Part shown: positions 1 through 14,079 of the stretch, one piece after another
How the letters are laid out: each line of letters opens with the position of its first letter
Position numbering within the stretch: position 1 is the stretch's first letter
From: Loxodes magnus
Lineage: Eukaryota > Ciliophora > Karyorelictea > Loxodida > Loxodidae
Assembly: GCA_946699065.1 (NCBI GenBank)
Contig: CAMPDV010000897.1
Location: forward strand, 105,299-169,298
Direction: 5' to 3'
Length of the DNA stretch: 64,000 nt
The notes under the pieces: model-generated
The model's input: only the letters and a program-made list of their open reading frames with translations
The model's database searches: none
What the model was told of the DNA's origin: nothing
Program-made: the position numbers and the translations under genes

Positions 1-1791
1 AGTCAATTCTTAGAAAATTCTATACTCCTTCTTTCGCCCCTTCAATCAAAGAATATTCTTAATAACTAAAGCTTCTCCCTTTTTTCAGAAAATGATTAAT
101 CCTTAAGTACTAAATAGACTGAAGTTAATATAGCTATACAAATAAGCAAGTCATATTATATAAAAAGCTTTAGAATATTCACTTAGAAGCTCATTATCTT
201 ACATCTGAATTGCTATATATTAACTAATCTATTAATATAAGTTGTTATAGTTTTCCTTATTACTAATTATTCTTATAGCTAAGCCTGTAACCACATTATA
301 TCACTATATTTTCTAGCAGTCATAGTTAGTTTTGTAAATGGAAATACCTGCAAATTGTTTAATTATACAAACAAATCTCTTAACTCCCTAGATTTACTTT
401 ATGTATTTTAATTTTATCTAATTAAGTAGACTATTAGTACTTGCTAGAACTCATAAATCTATTATTATACTTGCTCTTATTGTATATTAATAGCATTAGA
501 TACCTGTTTTTGGGGATAATAATAGAGTTAGTAATCATAAAGAAATTGGATAGAAATGCCTTTTTAGTTTTCTTTTTTACCAGGTAAAGCTTACTTGATT
601 AAAAGTTAATTACAGATGACTTTCCTTGGAGCACCTTATTGATTATAAATAAAAAGGTAACTAGAATATGACTACTTATTTAGTTTATTTAATGTATACG
701 TTTAATTAGAATTAGAGTGATAATAGGATAATTGATTGCTCTAGTACTAATAGACTTTACTAGATTATAATATCCTAAAATTATTTATAAGTTGCTCTTA
801 ATTACCAAACTACTAAGAGTATAAACAGTATCAGCTTCTATTTTATTCTCCTTTAAGTTTTTGGTTTATTAGTATGCTAGGGATTTTAATTTATTTGATA
901 CTTACAGAATGCTTAGTAAATTTATTTAAATGAGCTAAGAATTTGTATATACCTACTGCTGCTAAGATTGTTGATTATAATTTTATAGAAGGGATTTAAT
1001 GCTTCTTTTGAAAGTAGAGTCCTTTAGATTCTATTATAAGCTATTTAAATTTGATAATTAATTGACTATATAAACTTCATCTACTTCGCATGCAAGTAAT
1101 GGAAATTAGTTAATATAGGGATCTGTTATTACTATTGTAGGCTTATCTACTTATAGAAATAAGATTAGCTATCCATTTTATTTAGACTAAAGGTAATACT
1201 AAACAACACATGGAAATATGATGCTTTTAAAGAGATAAGTCTTAAAATCATTCTATACTATTAAAGCTAAAGCAGGGTGAATAACTATTAAAGACTGGCT
1301 TATTACAATAGCTAGCAGCTTAGAATTTATATATTAATCTTGAAAAACTAGAAAAGGAAGGATTTTAGATAGCCTATTATATAATAAATGCTTGCTTGTC
1401 TTAAACTGTTCGCTTTCTAATTAGATAAACAATCACCAAATAAACTTCAATAGCTTTTACTTTCCTTTATGGTATTCCTATCTTAATTACTCTTGTGTAT
1501 CTTTAAAGAAAGTAAAGCATTTCTATGCTTTGTACTAAATGCTTTAATTATTTTGTGAGGAATTTATATTAAACTACCCTTCCCTAAATTAGTAAAGGAA
1601 TTAAATTTTATAAAAGATAAAAAGAGATTCTTTGAGTCCGAAGTGGAAAGGAAGTTAAGAAGGTATATAGTTAAAGCTTGTGACATAATAATATGAAGCT
1701 TACTGATATATTTTAAATAAGATTTAAATGAAAGCTTTTAATTTAAAATTAGCTATACTTCTCTAATTTATTTTAGACTCAATAAAATATT
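1..1791. other. AT-rich left flank, no gene recognised
   Basis: No frame gives a convincing protein. Most of the stretch belongs to the ~4 kb duplication. The TTTTAG about 20 bases before the first ATG of the Kelch-like frame could be a splice acceptor, so a short upstream exon cannot be excluded. Confidence 0.5.
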
Positions 1792-4050
1792 ATGGGGGCA
1801 TAAAGTCAACGGTAAGATAAGCGATTAACTAATATTAGGTTAGTTGAAGATGAAAATCCTCCTAAGCTTACTAAGTATGTTGTTTTATCTAAAGTAATCA
1901 ATAAAGCTTAAATAATAGACCATAATTAAAAAATTAAACAAGCAATGGACTAACTCATATAAGCTAAATAATTAGCTATCTAATTAAACCTAAAATTTAA
2001 GATCTTTTGCAAAGAATAAATCAACTCGCAAATAGTAAATTTGCTCAAAAATGCTAATTTATATTAGCAGTTAGTCTAAGATTGAGTATAAGAGTTCAAT
2101 ACCTAAATAGATGACATATATGAATCTTTCAATATTGTCTAGAAGGGAAATTATCCTTCAGAAGCATCAAAGCTTACCAAAATGAATCAATGCTTAGATA
2201 GCTTAATTTAATCAGAAAAGTATAGATTGAAAGCACTTAGAAACCTTGAAAATATTAATTTTTACAAGAGCATAACATCCCATAGTGACTTTACAATGAA
2301 CATTGAATCTAATTTGAAATAGATTAAAAAGGAATTATTAGGTAAGAAAGCTACTTAGAATGAGTTTGACATTATGCTTTTTAGCCACAAAAATTCAAAT
2401 AGAATTATGTAATTCGAACTAATTTCCAAAAAGTTAGAGAATCATAAGATATAGACTAACTGGTTTGTTTAGCATCATAGAGCAATGTAAATTGATGAGG
2501 CTTCTCTTATATTATCTGGGGGATAAAACTAACTGAAACGTTTTACTTTAATTTAGCATAAGAAAGCAAAGGATTTCGAAACTCTTTTCGATAGATATTC
2601 TCATGGTATTACAATGGAACCTGGAAAATTAGTATATCTTATATCAGGAAATCATTCATTTCAAGCCTGTGAAACTTTTAATTTAGCAGACTAAAAATTC
2701 CGTCCTATTCAGAAATATCCAATATATGCCTTTAGCCATAGTTGCGCTATGATGAATGACTACATATATAGTTTTGGAGGTTAGGATAAAAATAAAAAGA
2801 AACTGTCTAATCAAATTTTTTGCTATTCAGATCTAACAAATTAATGATTTTAAAATGAAAAGTTCCTTCCATAAAACTCAAAAACACTTTCAGTTTACCT
2901 TCCAAGCAAAGGAATTTTAGTATTTAACAACTAGAATAAACTGGAAAAGGTTTGCCTGTTTGAAGAGAATCAGATATACGAATTCGCTAATGAGTTCGAT
3001 AAAGATTTCTGCTATAACGTTCCTTAGCAATACAAAGAAGCAATCTATTTCCATAACCAAAAATCTTAAATGTATATCTTTGATACTAAAAATACTATGT
3101 GGAGAGCTCTTTGAGTAGTGTAATAATCAATTTTGCTTATAAATTAAACAGAAACTTATTAATTTTGTTTAAATATATCTTAATAATAGCTTTATGGCTT
3201 CTTTTAAAATTAAATTTGATATGTTGGATTTATCAAAAACATTTATCTAATGAGTTATTAATATGATATAGTAAAGGATAAACTTAATTGTAAAAGTAAT
3301 AGCTGAGATATAGCCACTGAGGAAACTTTAATACACTAAAGTTTCAAGAACCTTCTGGTTTTTAATAGTTAGACATTACTCAAATGTATTGTTAAAGATA
3401 GCTAATTTTATTAAGTAGTCATTGGTTTATTCTCTAAAAATGAGCAAAGGGAGCATCTTTATTTATTGTAAATGTGGAAAATATAATCCTATCTTTAAAG
3501 CTTGTTCTTAGAATTTTTTATAGATTATAGAAATATTAAGATATACCTCTGATATAAAGAATAAAATCCTTATAGATATTGCTATAAACGTAAACTTAGA
3601 AGAATGAATCAAAGCTAGATAAAGATAGTAAACATCTTACTACTTAGTTGCAATTAAATTCCCTTTTCAATAAGAAATGCTATTACCACGAGCAGCACCA
3701 ACATCACATCCTTATATAAAATGCTTAAGCCTTTAAAAGGCTAATTACATAATTAAAGTTAGGTATTTATTAGTATTAATAAAGCTTTGGCAAATAAAAA
3801 ATAAGGGATAATAGAAATAAGCTAATTTATTCTTGTATAGATAAATAAATTTCTAAATAACCAAATATATAAACTAAGCTTTATATATAGATGCTATCAT
3901 TTACTTTATAGAATACCATTATCAGCTAAAAAATATTTTAAGGATTCAAATTCTTTTAAACTGTCCTATAAAAAAATAAAGAAACAGCTAGAATCTTTAC
4001 TAGCATTCTAGTGGATGAGATTAATGGAAGTATAAATTCAAAGAGGCTAA
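150..4050 (+). repeat. Left copy of a ~4 kb dispersed direct duplication
   Basis: This block aligns, with many substitutions and small indels, to about 60570-63750 in the same orientation. Anchors include the stretch near 200-240 against 60610-60650, the Kelch-like gene against its decayed copy, and the segment near 3670-3760 against 63390-63460. Both flanks of the gene are included, so this is a genomic duplication and not a retrocopy. This copy keeps an open frame and the other does not. The left boundary may lie outside the window. Confidence 0.75.
1792..3114 (+). CDS. Kelch-like protein with N-terminal helical region
   Basis: This is a 440-codon frame read with TAA/TAG as Gln and TGA as Trp; it ends at TGA after Trp-Arg-Ala-Leu. 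The first ~200 residues are Gln/Lys-rich and probably helical. The C-terminal half has beta-propeller character, best seen around residues 325-345, where Tyr-Ile-Tyr-Ser-Phe-Gly-Gly is followed about 20 residues later by a Trp (a TGA codon), as in a Kelch blade. Only one blade is obvious, so the propeller is partial or divergent. Kelch proteins usually bind partner proteins; no catalytic residues are visible. The chosen ATG (Met-Gly-Ala) is the first in frame with protein-like sequence, but upstream exons are possible. A decayed paralogue at 61625-62842 keeps the same order of sequence blocks, which supports real coding. I infer a cytoplasmic protein because no signal peptide or membrane segment is seen. 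Confidence 0.62.
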
Positions 4051-5760
4051 AATTATAGTACTGAATAAAGTCGGACAATCATGGTAAATCTTGGTGTTAT
4101 CATCTTCTAAAAGCCTATCAACATTTTTATAAAAGTTACTATTCTGATTTAATTATATTCCTTTAACTAAACTTAAGGATTGTTAATAATGTACTATGAT
4201 AGTTATATTTGCTATAATGCTAGAAGATTATCTATCTTATCTTAAAGCATTGAAATTAAGCATAAAGATATTTATTTATTATTATGAAAGGTTTAATTTA
4301 GCTGTCCTCTTACTAAGTAACTTTAATATAAGAATTTCCTTTAATAATCAATTTTTATTTAGTAATTAAATTATTTAAATTCATTAGTGAAGCTTTTATT
4401 AGATATCTAAAACTTGATGCTTTAATTTTAAAATAAAAGGAAAAATTAAAATTAATGAGTATAAAAAAGATTGAAGTGAGAGAAGAAATGATTGGCATAA
4501 TAGCAGAGCATTTATCTAGAATAAAGTAATAAAGAAGAAATTACTATATAAAGGATAATCCTTTAACTTAAAATAACTCATTTGTAAATATAGTCTAGGC
4601 TACTAAAGACTGTTGAAAAATCATAAGCAAATCTAGAATCCCATAGATAAATTTATAAATGAATTAGCCTTATAAACATGTAGAGATATCTAACTCATAA
4701 TAAATATTTTGCTTATATATCTGTTTAACTATATTAAATAATAAACTTAAATCACATTAAATCTCTATTATTATCTTCTCTTAATCTTTAAACAAGCCTC
4801 TCTATTAATAGAGAATATTAAACTTAAATGATTTAATTATTAGCAATTTTATACATCTAAAAAGATAAAACTTAATTATATCTTTAACTTCCTTTTTCCC
4901 TTTTGCTTATGTTCTACTATCAGTTAGCTTTAATAAATTTATAATTTCGTGTTATAAACATTTATTACAGTGCTTGATAAAACTGAATCTAAGTTCCTTT
5001 GGTAAAAAAGTTTAATGTTTTATAAAAACTAATTCCTCAGAACATAATATTAATTAAGCTTTATAGCTTTAAACTTATAATTATCATATCTAGCATAGCT
5101 TATAATCTAATTGTTTATATTTAATTTTTAATTAAAGGTTATCTCTAGCTTGTATCTTTTATTCAAACAATTTAATAAGGCAAGGAATTAATTTAAAAAC
5201 CTTAAAACTTATTGTAGAAATAGTTCTAAATAAGCTACCATTATATCAATTAGTCTATATGCGGTTTTCTTTAGCTTCAAAGCTTCTTAGATATTTCTAA
5301 ATAATTATTGTTTTTCTTTTTAATAGAAATTTGAAATATTTTCTACAGTTATTAAGTTCTTCTAACTTAAGAAAAATCAATTAGATACAAAAGATTACAA
5401 TTGCTCCTTTTTATTTCTATTTTTAATTGTTAATTTCATTTTACAGTAAATGGTACCTAAAGACATAGAACTATTTATAAATATAAATTTGTATTTCATT
5501 CAAATTTTATTTCTGGTACTGAGAATAAAGATTTTAATTACTCTTAGTTAGCGTAAATTAATAGGTATTCTAATACTGAAGACTTAGTTAGATAGAATAA
5601 AACCAAAATAGTATTTCTGGCTTAAAGCAATAGACTGCATCAAACTATATTCAAACTTAAATCTTCTCTAAATTTGACTTTCTTAGATTCTTAAAGTCTA
5701 GCTATTTTTATTGAGTTATGTGCTTTTCAATTTAATTTTAAATTAGGTTAAGATTATTTT
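3115..5760. other. AT-rich intergenic region
   Basis: It lies between the convergent ends of the Kelch-like gene and the giant minus-strand gene. The first ~900 bases belong to the ~4 kb duplication. I see no protein-like frame, RNA gene or clear repeat in the rest. Confidence 0.5.
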
Positions 5761-8700
5761 TCAAAGGATACTAAGAAAATAAATAAATTTAACAAACATA
5801 GTAGCAGATGCATGAGTATATGAGTAGCTAGCTTTAAAAAGTGTATAATGAAAGATATTAAATTTAGTTTTGTATATATCTTATTAAGCAAATTACTATG
5901 AAAGCTAAGACAAGCTTAATGAACAATCCAATACAAACTAATAATATATAAAGATAATTAATTTTGATTAAAGGAGTTATAAAAGTTAGGCTTCAGCTTT
6001 TATTAGTTTTTCTTGGTGCTCTTCCTTATCGTTCTTCTGTAAATAATGCTAACTTCTACTACTTTGCTCTTCTACTTTTTGTATAGATTATTGAGTTTAT
6101 TCAATTATTTTCAACTGATTCATGCTTTCTGCTATTTCTGCTTTATCTTCTTTCAATTAACTCTCCCTTTATTTTCTTTAGGTTATCCCTTCTTCTTTCC
6201 TGCTATACTTTTCGCATACCCTGACAAATATTAGAGTAAACATGAAGTCTAGAATAAAGAGGAAAATTAGGTAACTTATAAAGAAGTTTAATAGTCAAGG
6301 AAGATATTCATCGAAATTATACTCCAGACTTATCCATAATGCAATACCAAAGCTAGCAAACAAAAAGAGCACAATAAGGAATAATTGGAGCTATAACTTG
6401 ATTTTCTAAAATAAAAGCATTAGTAAAAATTTCTCCCCAGAAATTATAAAAGATATTATTAAAGCTGCAACAAAGTCTTCTATATAATAGCTACTAGATT
6501 ATGTAATTTCTGAAGTAGCCAAACAGTTCAGGAATAGGCTTTACAAGGCTAATGCAAAGTCAATCGTTAGTAGTGTATGAGATATAACTTTGCTCTAATT
6601 GTAAAGTTTCCAAGGTCCTGTTAAAGCTAAATGCTGGCATCAAGCTTAGTATGTTTGTTTGACTTCATACTTCTATTCTTCATGGAATTTTCTTTATTTT
6701 AAAATTCTGAAGTGACAAAGACAGTGAAATACAAAAAGTATAAAGAATAATATAACTATTCAAATGAACTAATAAATAGGCTTAGCTTCTTATTAATCTT
6801 CAAACTTAATTATTCCAGGCTCATGAGAGTTATCATTTTAATTTATGGTTTACTTAAATAGCCTAACTATTCCTGACTATTTGCAACTGCAAATGCAAGT
6901 ATTGCTATCATTAGTTTCCTTTAACTAACAGTTCGACTAATCGTAATTTTATTTTTTCTAGTCTCACATTTGACATTCTAGGCTTTCATTTTATGCTCCA
7001 TTTAAGCTAAACTTTATTTCAGGTTTGAATTCTATTTTATCAGGTTAAGATTTTTTAGTTACAACTCCAATCTAATTTTTCTCACAAGTCTGGTAAATTT
7101 CAAAATCTACATAAGTTAGATTTGTAAACTCATCGTTTAGCATAGGATTACTTTTATATTCTACATATATAGTAGCTAAGCATTCTCCCGTTAAATTCTA
7201 ACTTATATAAACTTAAGAACTATTCAGCTCAAAGGAGCTTGGTATTCTTTCAGAGTCATACATAGCTACTTAAAGAGAAAAGGTATCTTGTTATATCTAT
7301 GTTGGTTCTTAGTTCGGAACTAGATATTTACTAGCATAGGATAAAGAAGCGTTATTAATATTGTCTTGGACTGTAGAATTATATTTTTTGGTTTGAAGCT
7401 TTCTTATTTTAAGATTACCAAGTCCTTGTGAACTGAGATTCTTGCTAGTTTTATTATTCTCTTAGTTTGGTTCTAGTTTAAATATGGTATCAAGAAGAGA
7501 ACTAACAGAACTTAGTTAGTCATAATCAACACTAAAATTAGCTTTTTGCTAAAGACATTAACTCACTGCATCTATTATGATTTAATAATCTTCAAAAGCT
7601 AAATTTTTGCTTAATGTATTAAAGATAGAAAGTGCTATTGAGAATTCCTCTTTGCTGACTACTTTTTCTGCTACAAGATCAAATAAATTCGCAATGCTAG
7701 AAGAAGATATTTGCTCATTGTTATTAGTTATTGCTTAAGAAAAGTCATAAAGGTAATTTAAAGCTTCTAGACTTGAGTTGAATTCTTAACTCCTTAATTG
7801 TTCTATTTCAGGTGTCAGATTTCATTCTTTATTGCTTACAGTGACATCAAATATCTTTCTATCTCAAGCTCCAAAATTATCGTAAATGTAGGCACCAACT
7901 TATAAAATTTATGAATTTGCATCACTTTGAGGAAGCTTAAAATATTGGGAATTTTTATCTGAAATCAAGCTCAAAGCGTATTCTCTTTTCTATTTGATGT
8001 AGAAAAAGCTAAATTTTAAGGGATAGTCGCTTTCTTCATCCAAACTATTCTCTACTGATAGTAAGAAACTAGTGTTTCATGCTTAGCCTTACTAGGGCTC
8101 TACAGTAAATATTCCTTCAAATGGAGCTTAATTTATGTATATTTACTTAGTGCATGAGTATTCATTTTTAAGAGCGTCTTTAACTTTAAGAGTATAGTTG
8201 TAGTTTTATCCTTGTAGAAGCTTAGAAGCGTTTATTTATATTTCAGCATTATCAGTTTAAGTGATAGAAGTCTCTTAAATACTACCTGGGCTTTAATACC
8301 ACTCATATTAATAAGGCTCGTTCTTATTATTTCTAATAGTTGCATACATGCTTAGGAATCCTTATGCGTTTATTACGTTAAATTAATAGTCTCTTATAAA
8401 TATAGAAACAAGAGAAGCTTTATCCTAAAGTATATGCACAAAAACAGAATTAGTTCCATATCTTCCATCAGATGCTGTAGTGTTAATTATAAACTCGTAA
8501 ATATATGATTCTGGAAATTATGATCCCAATATCTTTATTTAAGCTTTCTCTGGAAACTAACATTTAACATACTAAAATTCTTCATTTGAGGAAGTATCTA
8601 TATAAGTTCAATTTTCGTGTAAAAATCTGCAGGATCATTCGTATTATAATGTATAGTTAAGAGGATCAACACCTTATGCAAATAATGTAATTTCGTCAGA

Positions 8701-11700
8701 GGGAAAAATTTCTATAACTTCATCTCCAGAAATATAAACTTTGACTTAATATTAAATTATACTTATGTTGAGGCTACTCTAGTAGATTTAGTCTACTATT
8801 GCTTGGATATTATACCAGTAAGGATAATAAAGATTTAAAGGTCTTATCTTAATTAGCTGCTTATTATTTGATCTTGAAATAGGATCACCGAATATTATTT
8901 TTTCGATATCTGATATACTTCTATTGACTTCATTTGTCGACAGTAATTTTCATTGTATACTATGCTTTGTCTGCTTCTTAACGTCAGTAATTATCAAATG
9001 AATACTCACCTCTTAGTCTTAATGGAAACTTTCTTGTTCCCCATTTGCGAAATAAATGATAGGCTTCTATCAGCCATATATTTCTATTATTTTCTGTTTC
9101 TTTTTACTTGATGTATTAATACAAGAAACTGCTCATACAGTTAAGTTTACTCTTTCAGTTTTATTGAGATACTAAGATGGAATAGTGAAAGAGCTTTTTT
9201 CTTAAGAGTAGATCTAAGGTTTGTTATTTGAGTTATTTCATTCAGTGAAAATATCCTCAAAAGCTTTATTATATGGATCCAATTTAATTTCCCATCAGTA
9301 CTGAACAGCACAGTGATATCTATCTTTTACAAATACTTTTAAAGTAAAATTTTAGTTGAAAATTTAATAGTCAAGGTCTGTTATTAGCGATATTTGCAGT
9401 TCTAGCTTTACTTCAATATTTAAAGGAAGTCAGAGATTAGAATCCATAGTTTAAGAATATGGATGGGTTGTGTTTATTACTCCAGGTTTAAATTCAATCT
9501 TCATGCTTTCTGAAAGAAGAGCTTCCTCTCCTAAGTCTATTGTCAAAATGTTAAATTCGTTATTTAGGGAGCATTAAGCATCTTTTCCATAATTTTGGAC
9601 GTCTTTTAATATCAGAGCACAATTGAAATTTCTACTTTTAAAGCCAACAATTTTATCGAAAATGACTTCAATGTAACTAATCTCATTTGATAAACTAGCA
9701 CTTACCAACTTTGGTGCCATTCTTTTTAAGCAATCATACTAACTGAAAATTGCTAAATCGTTTATTTATAAACCAGAACATTCCTTTGGACTTTAACAGC
9801 AGAAATCATATAATTCTAAAAGGCATTCCATACTATCAGGAATTAGCTAATCTTCATACGTTCAATAAATTTCGTTCCTGAATACTGATTCACATACAGA
9901 TTTCGCACTAAAATTACAGATTTGTTGGCAGATGCTTGTACTATATTGATTACTTTAGGCGTTTTTTTGAATGCATTCTTCGTTTTATTTATAGTAGTCA
10001 AATTAGCATTGATATTTCCTAGGCTAATTATCAATGAAGCATTGAAAACAAAAATTATCAGACTATTAATTCAGTTAACAGCTCGAAGGACATTATGTCT
10101 CAGTTAGAATTGATGGACACTGTTAATCTTAATTACTACTACAAATTATTGAACTGTTCTATGTGGATTGAATTTGAGAGTTATTTAGGTAGATGCTTCC
10201 TGCTTTTTAACTAGCTTAATTTTATTCAAAAACGTTATCATTGAAAATGTTAACTTCACTGAATTCTAATTAAAAAACTCCACCATTCATTGCTTTATTA
10301 TTCTTAAAGGTATTATCGTTCAATTAATCTATAAATGACTTTATAGCATAAGTAAAACCACCTTAATTAGTAGCCTCGTTATTCATAGCTTTCAAGTTTG
10401 ATATTTTAGTTATATTTGAAATCTCAATTCACATAGCTCCACCCTTTTATTAAGCTTAGTTATACAAAAATTCGCATTAACTAAAATATTGAATATATGA
10501 GAAAGATAATCCGACAGCCCCACCTTGCGAAGCTTAATTATTCATAAACGTATTATCATTTATTTAATTCATATCTGATCCTATGAAATATAAAGCTCCT
10601 CCTGTAAGTGCTTAGTTATTACTAAATTAACTAGAGCTCAAGGAATTAATTTAAGACTTTTCAATATATGAAAATCCTCCAGAATTAAGTGCTTTATTAT
10701 CCAATGCATTGACTTATACTATTTCTGTAATGTTAGAAAACTCAGCATATATAGCTCCACCATTTTTCTCAGCTTAATTATTTTAAAATGTCTCATTCGC
10801 AACAAGCTAAATGAAAGAATTATCATATGCTAAAGCTCCTCCTTACTAAGCTCTGTTTGAATTGTAAGAGTTGTTAGCAAATTAATTTACTTAGCTCTAC
10901 TATAAATAAATACCACCCGCAGTATCAGCCTAGTTTTAAATAAATGAGTTATTGTAAATAGCTAAGATAAATCCTTGCTATATATAAAAAGCACCTCCTA
11001 TCTAGGCTTTATTTTATGTAAATTAGCTATTGTTAATTCACTAAACTTACGAATAGGTTACATATAAGGATCCTCCATTCTTAGAAGCTATATTTCTTAT
11101 AAAAGAGCAGTTATCTATCAGTTAAATTTTCGAATATGAAGCATGAAAAGATCCTCCGAACGTAGCACTGTTTTAAATAAACGTGTTATTTGAAAAAGAA
11201 ATCAAGTTAATCTTGTCAAAGGATATACCGCCAGCGTTTAAATCAGCAGTATTACTTTCGAAGTAACTTCCTTGGATGTAATCAATATTACTTTATTGGA
11301 AATAAAAGGCACCTCCTTGTAGTGCTGAGTTATAAGAAGCACTTATATCAGTAAGATTTTTAACATTAGAACTTATCATATTTATCCCTCCTCCATACTA
11401 GGCTATATTATTGAAGAAAGTGCAATTTTTTATTGATTCAATCTTAGATTCTTGAATGCAGAATGCTCCACCATTTGCAGCACTACCATAAATAAATTAG
11501 CAATCCTCTATAGAGTTAAACTATGTTTAATCAGCGAATATGCTTGCACCATATGCTTATGCAAAATTCTTTACGAAAGAGCAGTTGGTAAAAATGTTAA
11601 TATAACTATATCAAAAATATAAAGCTCCTGCTTTTGCTCCTTAATTTTCTTCAAATGTATTATTATTAAGAAAACCTAGTAAAGATCTGCTAAAGTAAGA

Positions 11701-14079
11701 AAATCCTCCTGAATCCTAAGCTTTATTTCCTAAAGCTCTGACATTCACTATTTCTGATAGATTTGAGTCTTCTACGTATAATACTCCTCCAAGCAATGCA
11801 CTATTATTAAAGAATTTACAGCTATTAATCTGTGTAATATTCGAACTTGAGACGCTTATAGCACCTCCTTACTATCCAAAATTAATAAAAAATGTAGAGT
11901 TATGAATGGAATTTACCAATGATTAAGAGATATAAATACCTCCTCCCCGATTAGCTGTATTGTTCACCAATAAACTACTTGAAAATTAATCTATGAAAGC
12001 TGCTTCGAAATAAATTCCGCCACCGTTATTTGCATAGTTCAATGATAAGTTTAAACTAGCTATTTAAGAAAAATTGGATCACAATACTTACATAGCTCCC
12101 CCTTTTTCAATAGCAGTGTTGTTAGTAAAAGTGCAATTAATTATAAGAGAAATATTTGAGTATGAAACTTATAATGAACCTCCGTAGGTTGCATTGTTTT
12201 TAGTGAAGGTGTTATTAGCAATCTAATCTACTCTAGATGAGTATAAAACTATACCTCCTGCACTGTCTGCTGTGTTCTGAATAAAAATATTATTTGACAA
12301 TATTTACATTTGCACTTAATCAAAATAGAGCACACCTCCATATTATGCTTTGTTGTATTAGGCTGTTAAATTTGAAATTATATTTATGTTAGAGTTTATA
12401 GCTTCTAGCAAACCTCCATTTGATGCTGTATTATTAAGACTTATGCAGCTATCAATCATCGAAATATTTGAATACAAAGCAAAAATTGCTCCCCCAAACT
12501 TAGCGCTATTTAGAATAAAAGAGTTATTATAAATATTGTTTACTTATACAGAGTCAAGATATAAGCTTCCCGCGTAAGAATCTACGAAATTATTTTTAAA
12601 AAAGTTGCTTGAAAAACTATCAAACTAGCTACTCTTTATATAAAAGACTCCACCACTTTTTGCATAGTTGCTCTCAAAGAAACTATAACCTAAAAGCTTT
12701 ACTACTGACTGAACTATATAAGCAAATCCACCAAAATTATAAGCTTTATTTTATTTTGCGCTAATATTATTCATTTTGATTATATTTGATTACTCTATAT
12801 AAAAAATCCCTCCGTTTTTTTCAGCTACGTTACTAGTAAATGAGCAGTTATTAATAAGTTAAATTATTGATTCTAAAATATAAGCTACACCTCCACTAGT
12901 CATGGTATTTTATAGAAAAGAGTTGCTTGTAAAAGAAACAACTTCTGACTTGTCGAAATAGATTGTTCCGTAACTACTTGTGTGATAATTGAATTAATTA
13001 TTGTCAATTTGGCCACAGTATGTATTTTCGCTGAGTAGAGCGCTACCATATACATCATAATTACCTGAAAAATAGCATTTTGTTATACTTAGATTTGACT
13101 AAATTGCATATATAGCGTGACCGTTGTTTTATTGAAAACTGCTTAAAGTGAAATTAGAGGTTGAGCTCTGTAAAAAAATTGCACCTCTTTCTCCTTAGTT
13201 TTTGGTAAATTATGAGTTGATTGAAAAAAGTGAGCTATTAATGCTTCATATATTAGCAAATGATTCTTTATTTTCCTTCAAAATTGTATTTGATATTACT
13301 AGATCAGACCTATTCATATAAATCACCCCACAAGAATTCTTATTTATAATGCTAGTTTCTATTAGGACAGTAGAGTTGGTAACATTAAAAATAGTTCCAT
13401 TTTCATAGCAGGAATTTAGCTAATTTATAGATCATCAGTATGAGAAATTGCTATTTTCAACGTATATATAGTTCTTAAGATTTGGAATGAACTCTTTGAT
13501 AATAACCCAAGATATGTTCAAGTAGGATTTTCTTGCTTCTATTAGTATATTGTCTTTATAAGGATTGCAATCCACTTTTTCACATGATTTTCCACCAAGC
13601 AATTGTTAGCCAGATATAGTTAGGTTATATATTAGTAAGGATTCATTTTGTAAGCTTATTCTTATATGAGGTGATTATGTGTAAATGATGGCTGTTTTGG
13701 TGTAATTCGAGCACATTGCTTTGTAATTTTGAGTTGACAAGCATAGAAGCATTTATATTGTTATATTTTTACTTCCTTTAGGAGTTGCTCCTCCTCTTAA
13801 TATTTCACAATTATCTTTGCAAGAGGAGCAAGTCAAGCATCCTAACTGATGTCCATGAGGAGAAATATAAACTTTATGAGATTACCCTTCAACCAAACTA
13901 TATAAAGCATCAGAAATAGATGTATAAGGATAATCTATGGTTCCAAGCGAACTATTGAGCTAAAGATTCTGGAAAATCAAAGGTGTAGTAACATAAATCT
14001 CCGAAGTCTGAATTCGCAATATAAAAAAGCCAAAGATTAGAAACCCTAAATAAAGCCTAATTCTTTCTGCTTGATGCAT
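5761..14079 (-). CDS. Giant surface protein: beta-helix repeats, Cys-rich module, GPS-like motif, four TM segments
   Basis: One unbroken frame of 2772 codons (TAA/TAG Gln, TGA Trp) ends at TGA. Residues 1-25 form a hydrophobic signal peptide after Met-His-Gln-Ala. About residues 120-1310 are dozens of ~25-45-residue repeats with Asn-rich strands and Gly-Gly-x-x-Tyr/Phe turns, the pattern of right-handed beta-helix (pectin-lyase or Chlamydia Pmp-like) repeats. Residues ~1315-1450 are Cys-rich. Residues ~1455-2365 are beta-rich and resemble REJ/Ig-like ectodomains. Near 2368-2410 a Cys-x-Met-Trp ... Cys ... Cys-x-Cys-x-Cys pattern resembles a GPS motif and precedes the first membrane helix at ~2440. 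Three more hydrophobic segments lie near 2534-2557, 2565-2587 and 2594-2626, followed by a Gln/Glu-rich cytoplasmic tail. The layout recalls polycystin-1/REJ or adhesion receptors, but no PLAT domain is seen. A role as adhesion molecule or sensor is inferred. The last ~60 residues are less protein-like, so the true stop could be earlier if TAA or TAG can also terminate. Confidence 0.8.

Noticed and set aside
6046-6234. Hydrophobic plus-strand reading frame under the standard code
   Set aside because: It is antisense to the tail of the giant minus-strand gene; its Phe/Leu-rich content mirrors Gln/Glu/Lys codons.
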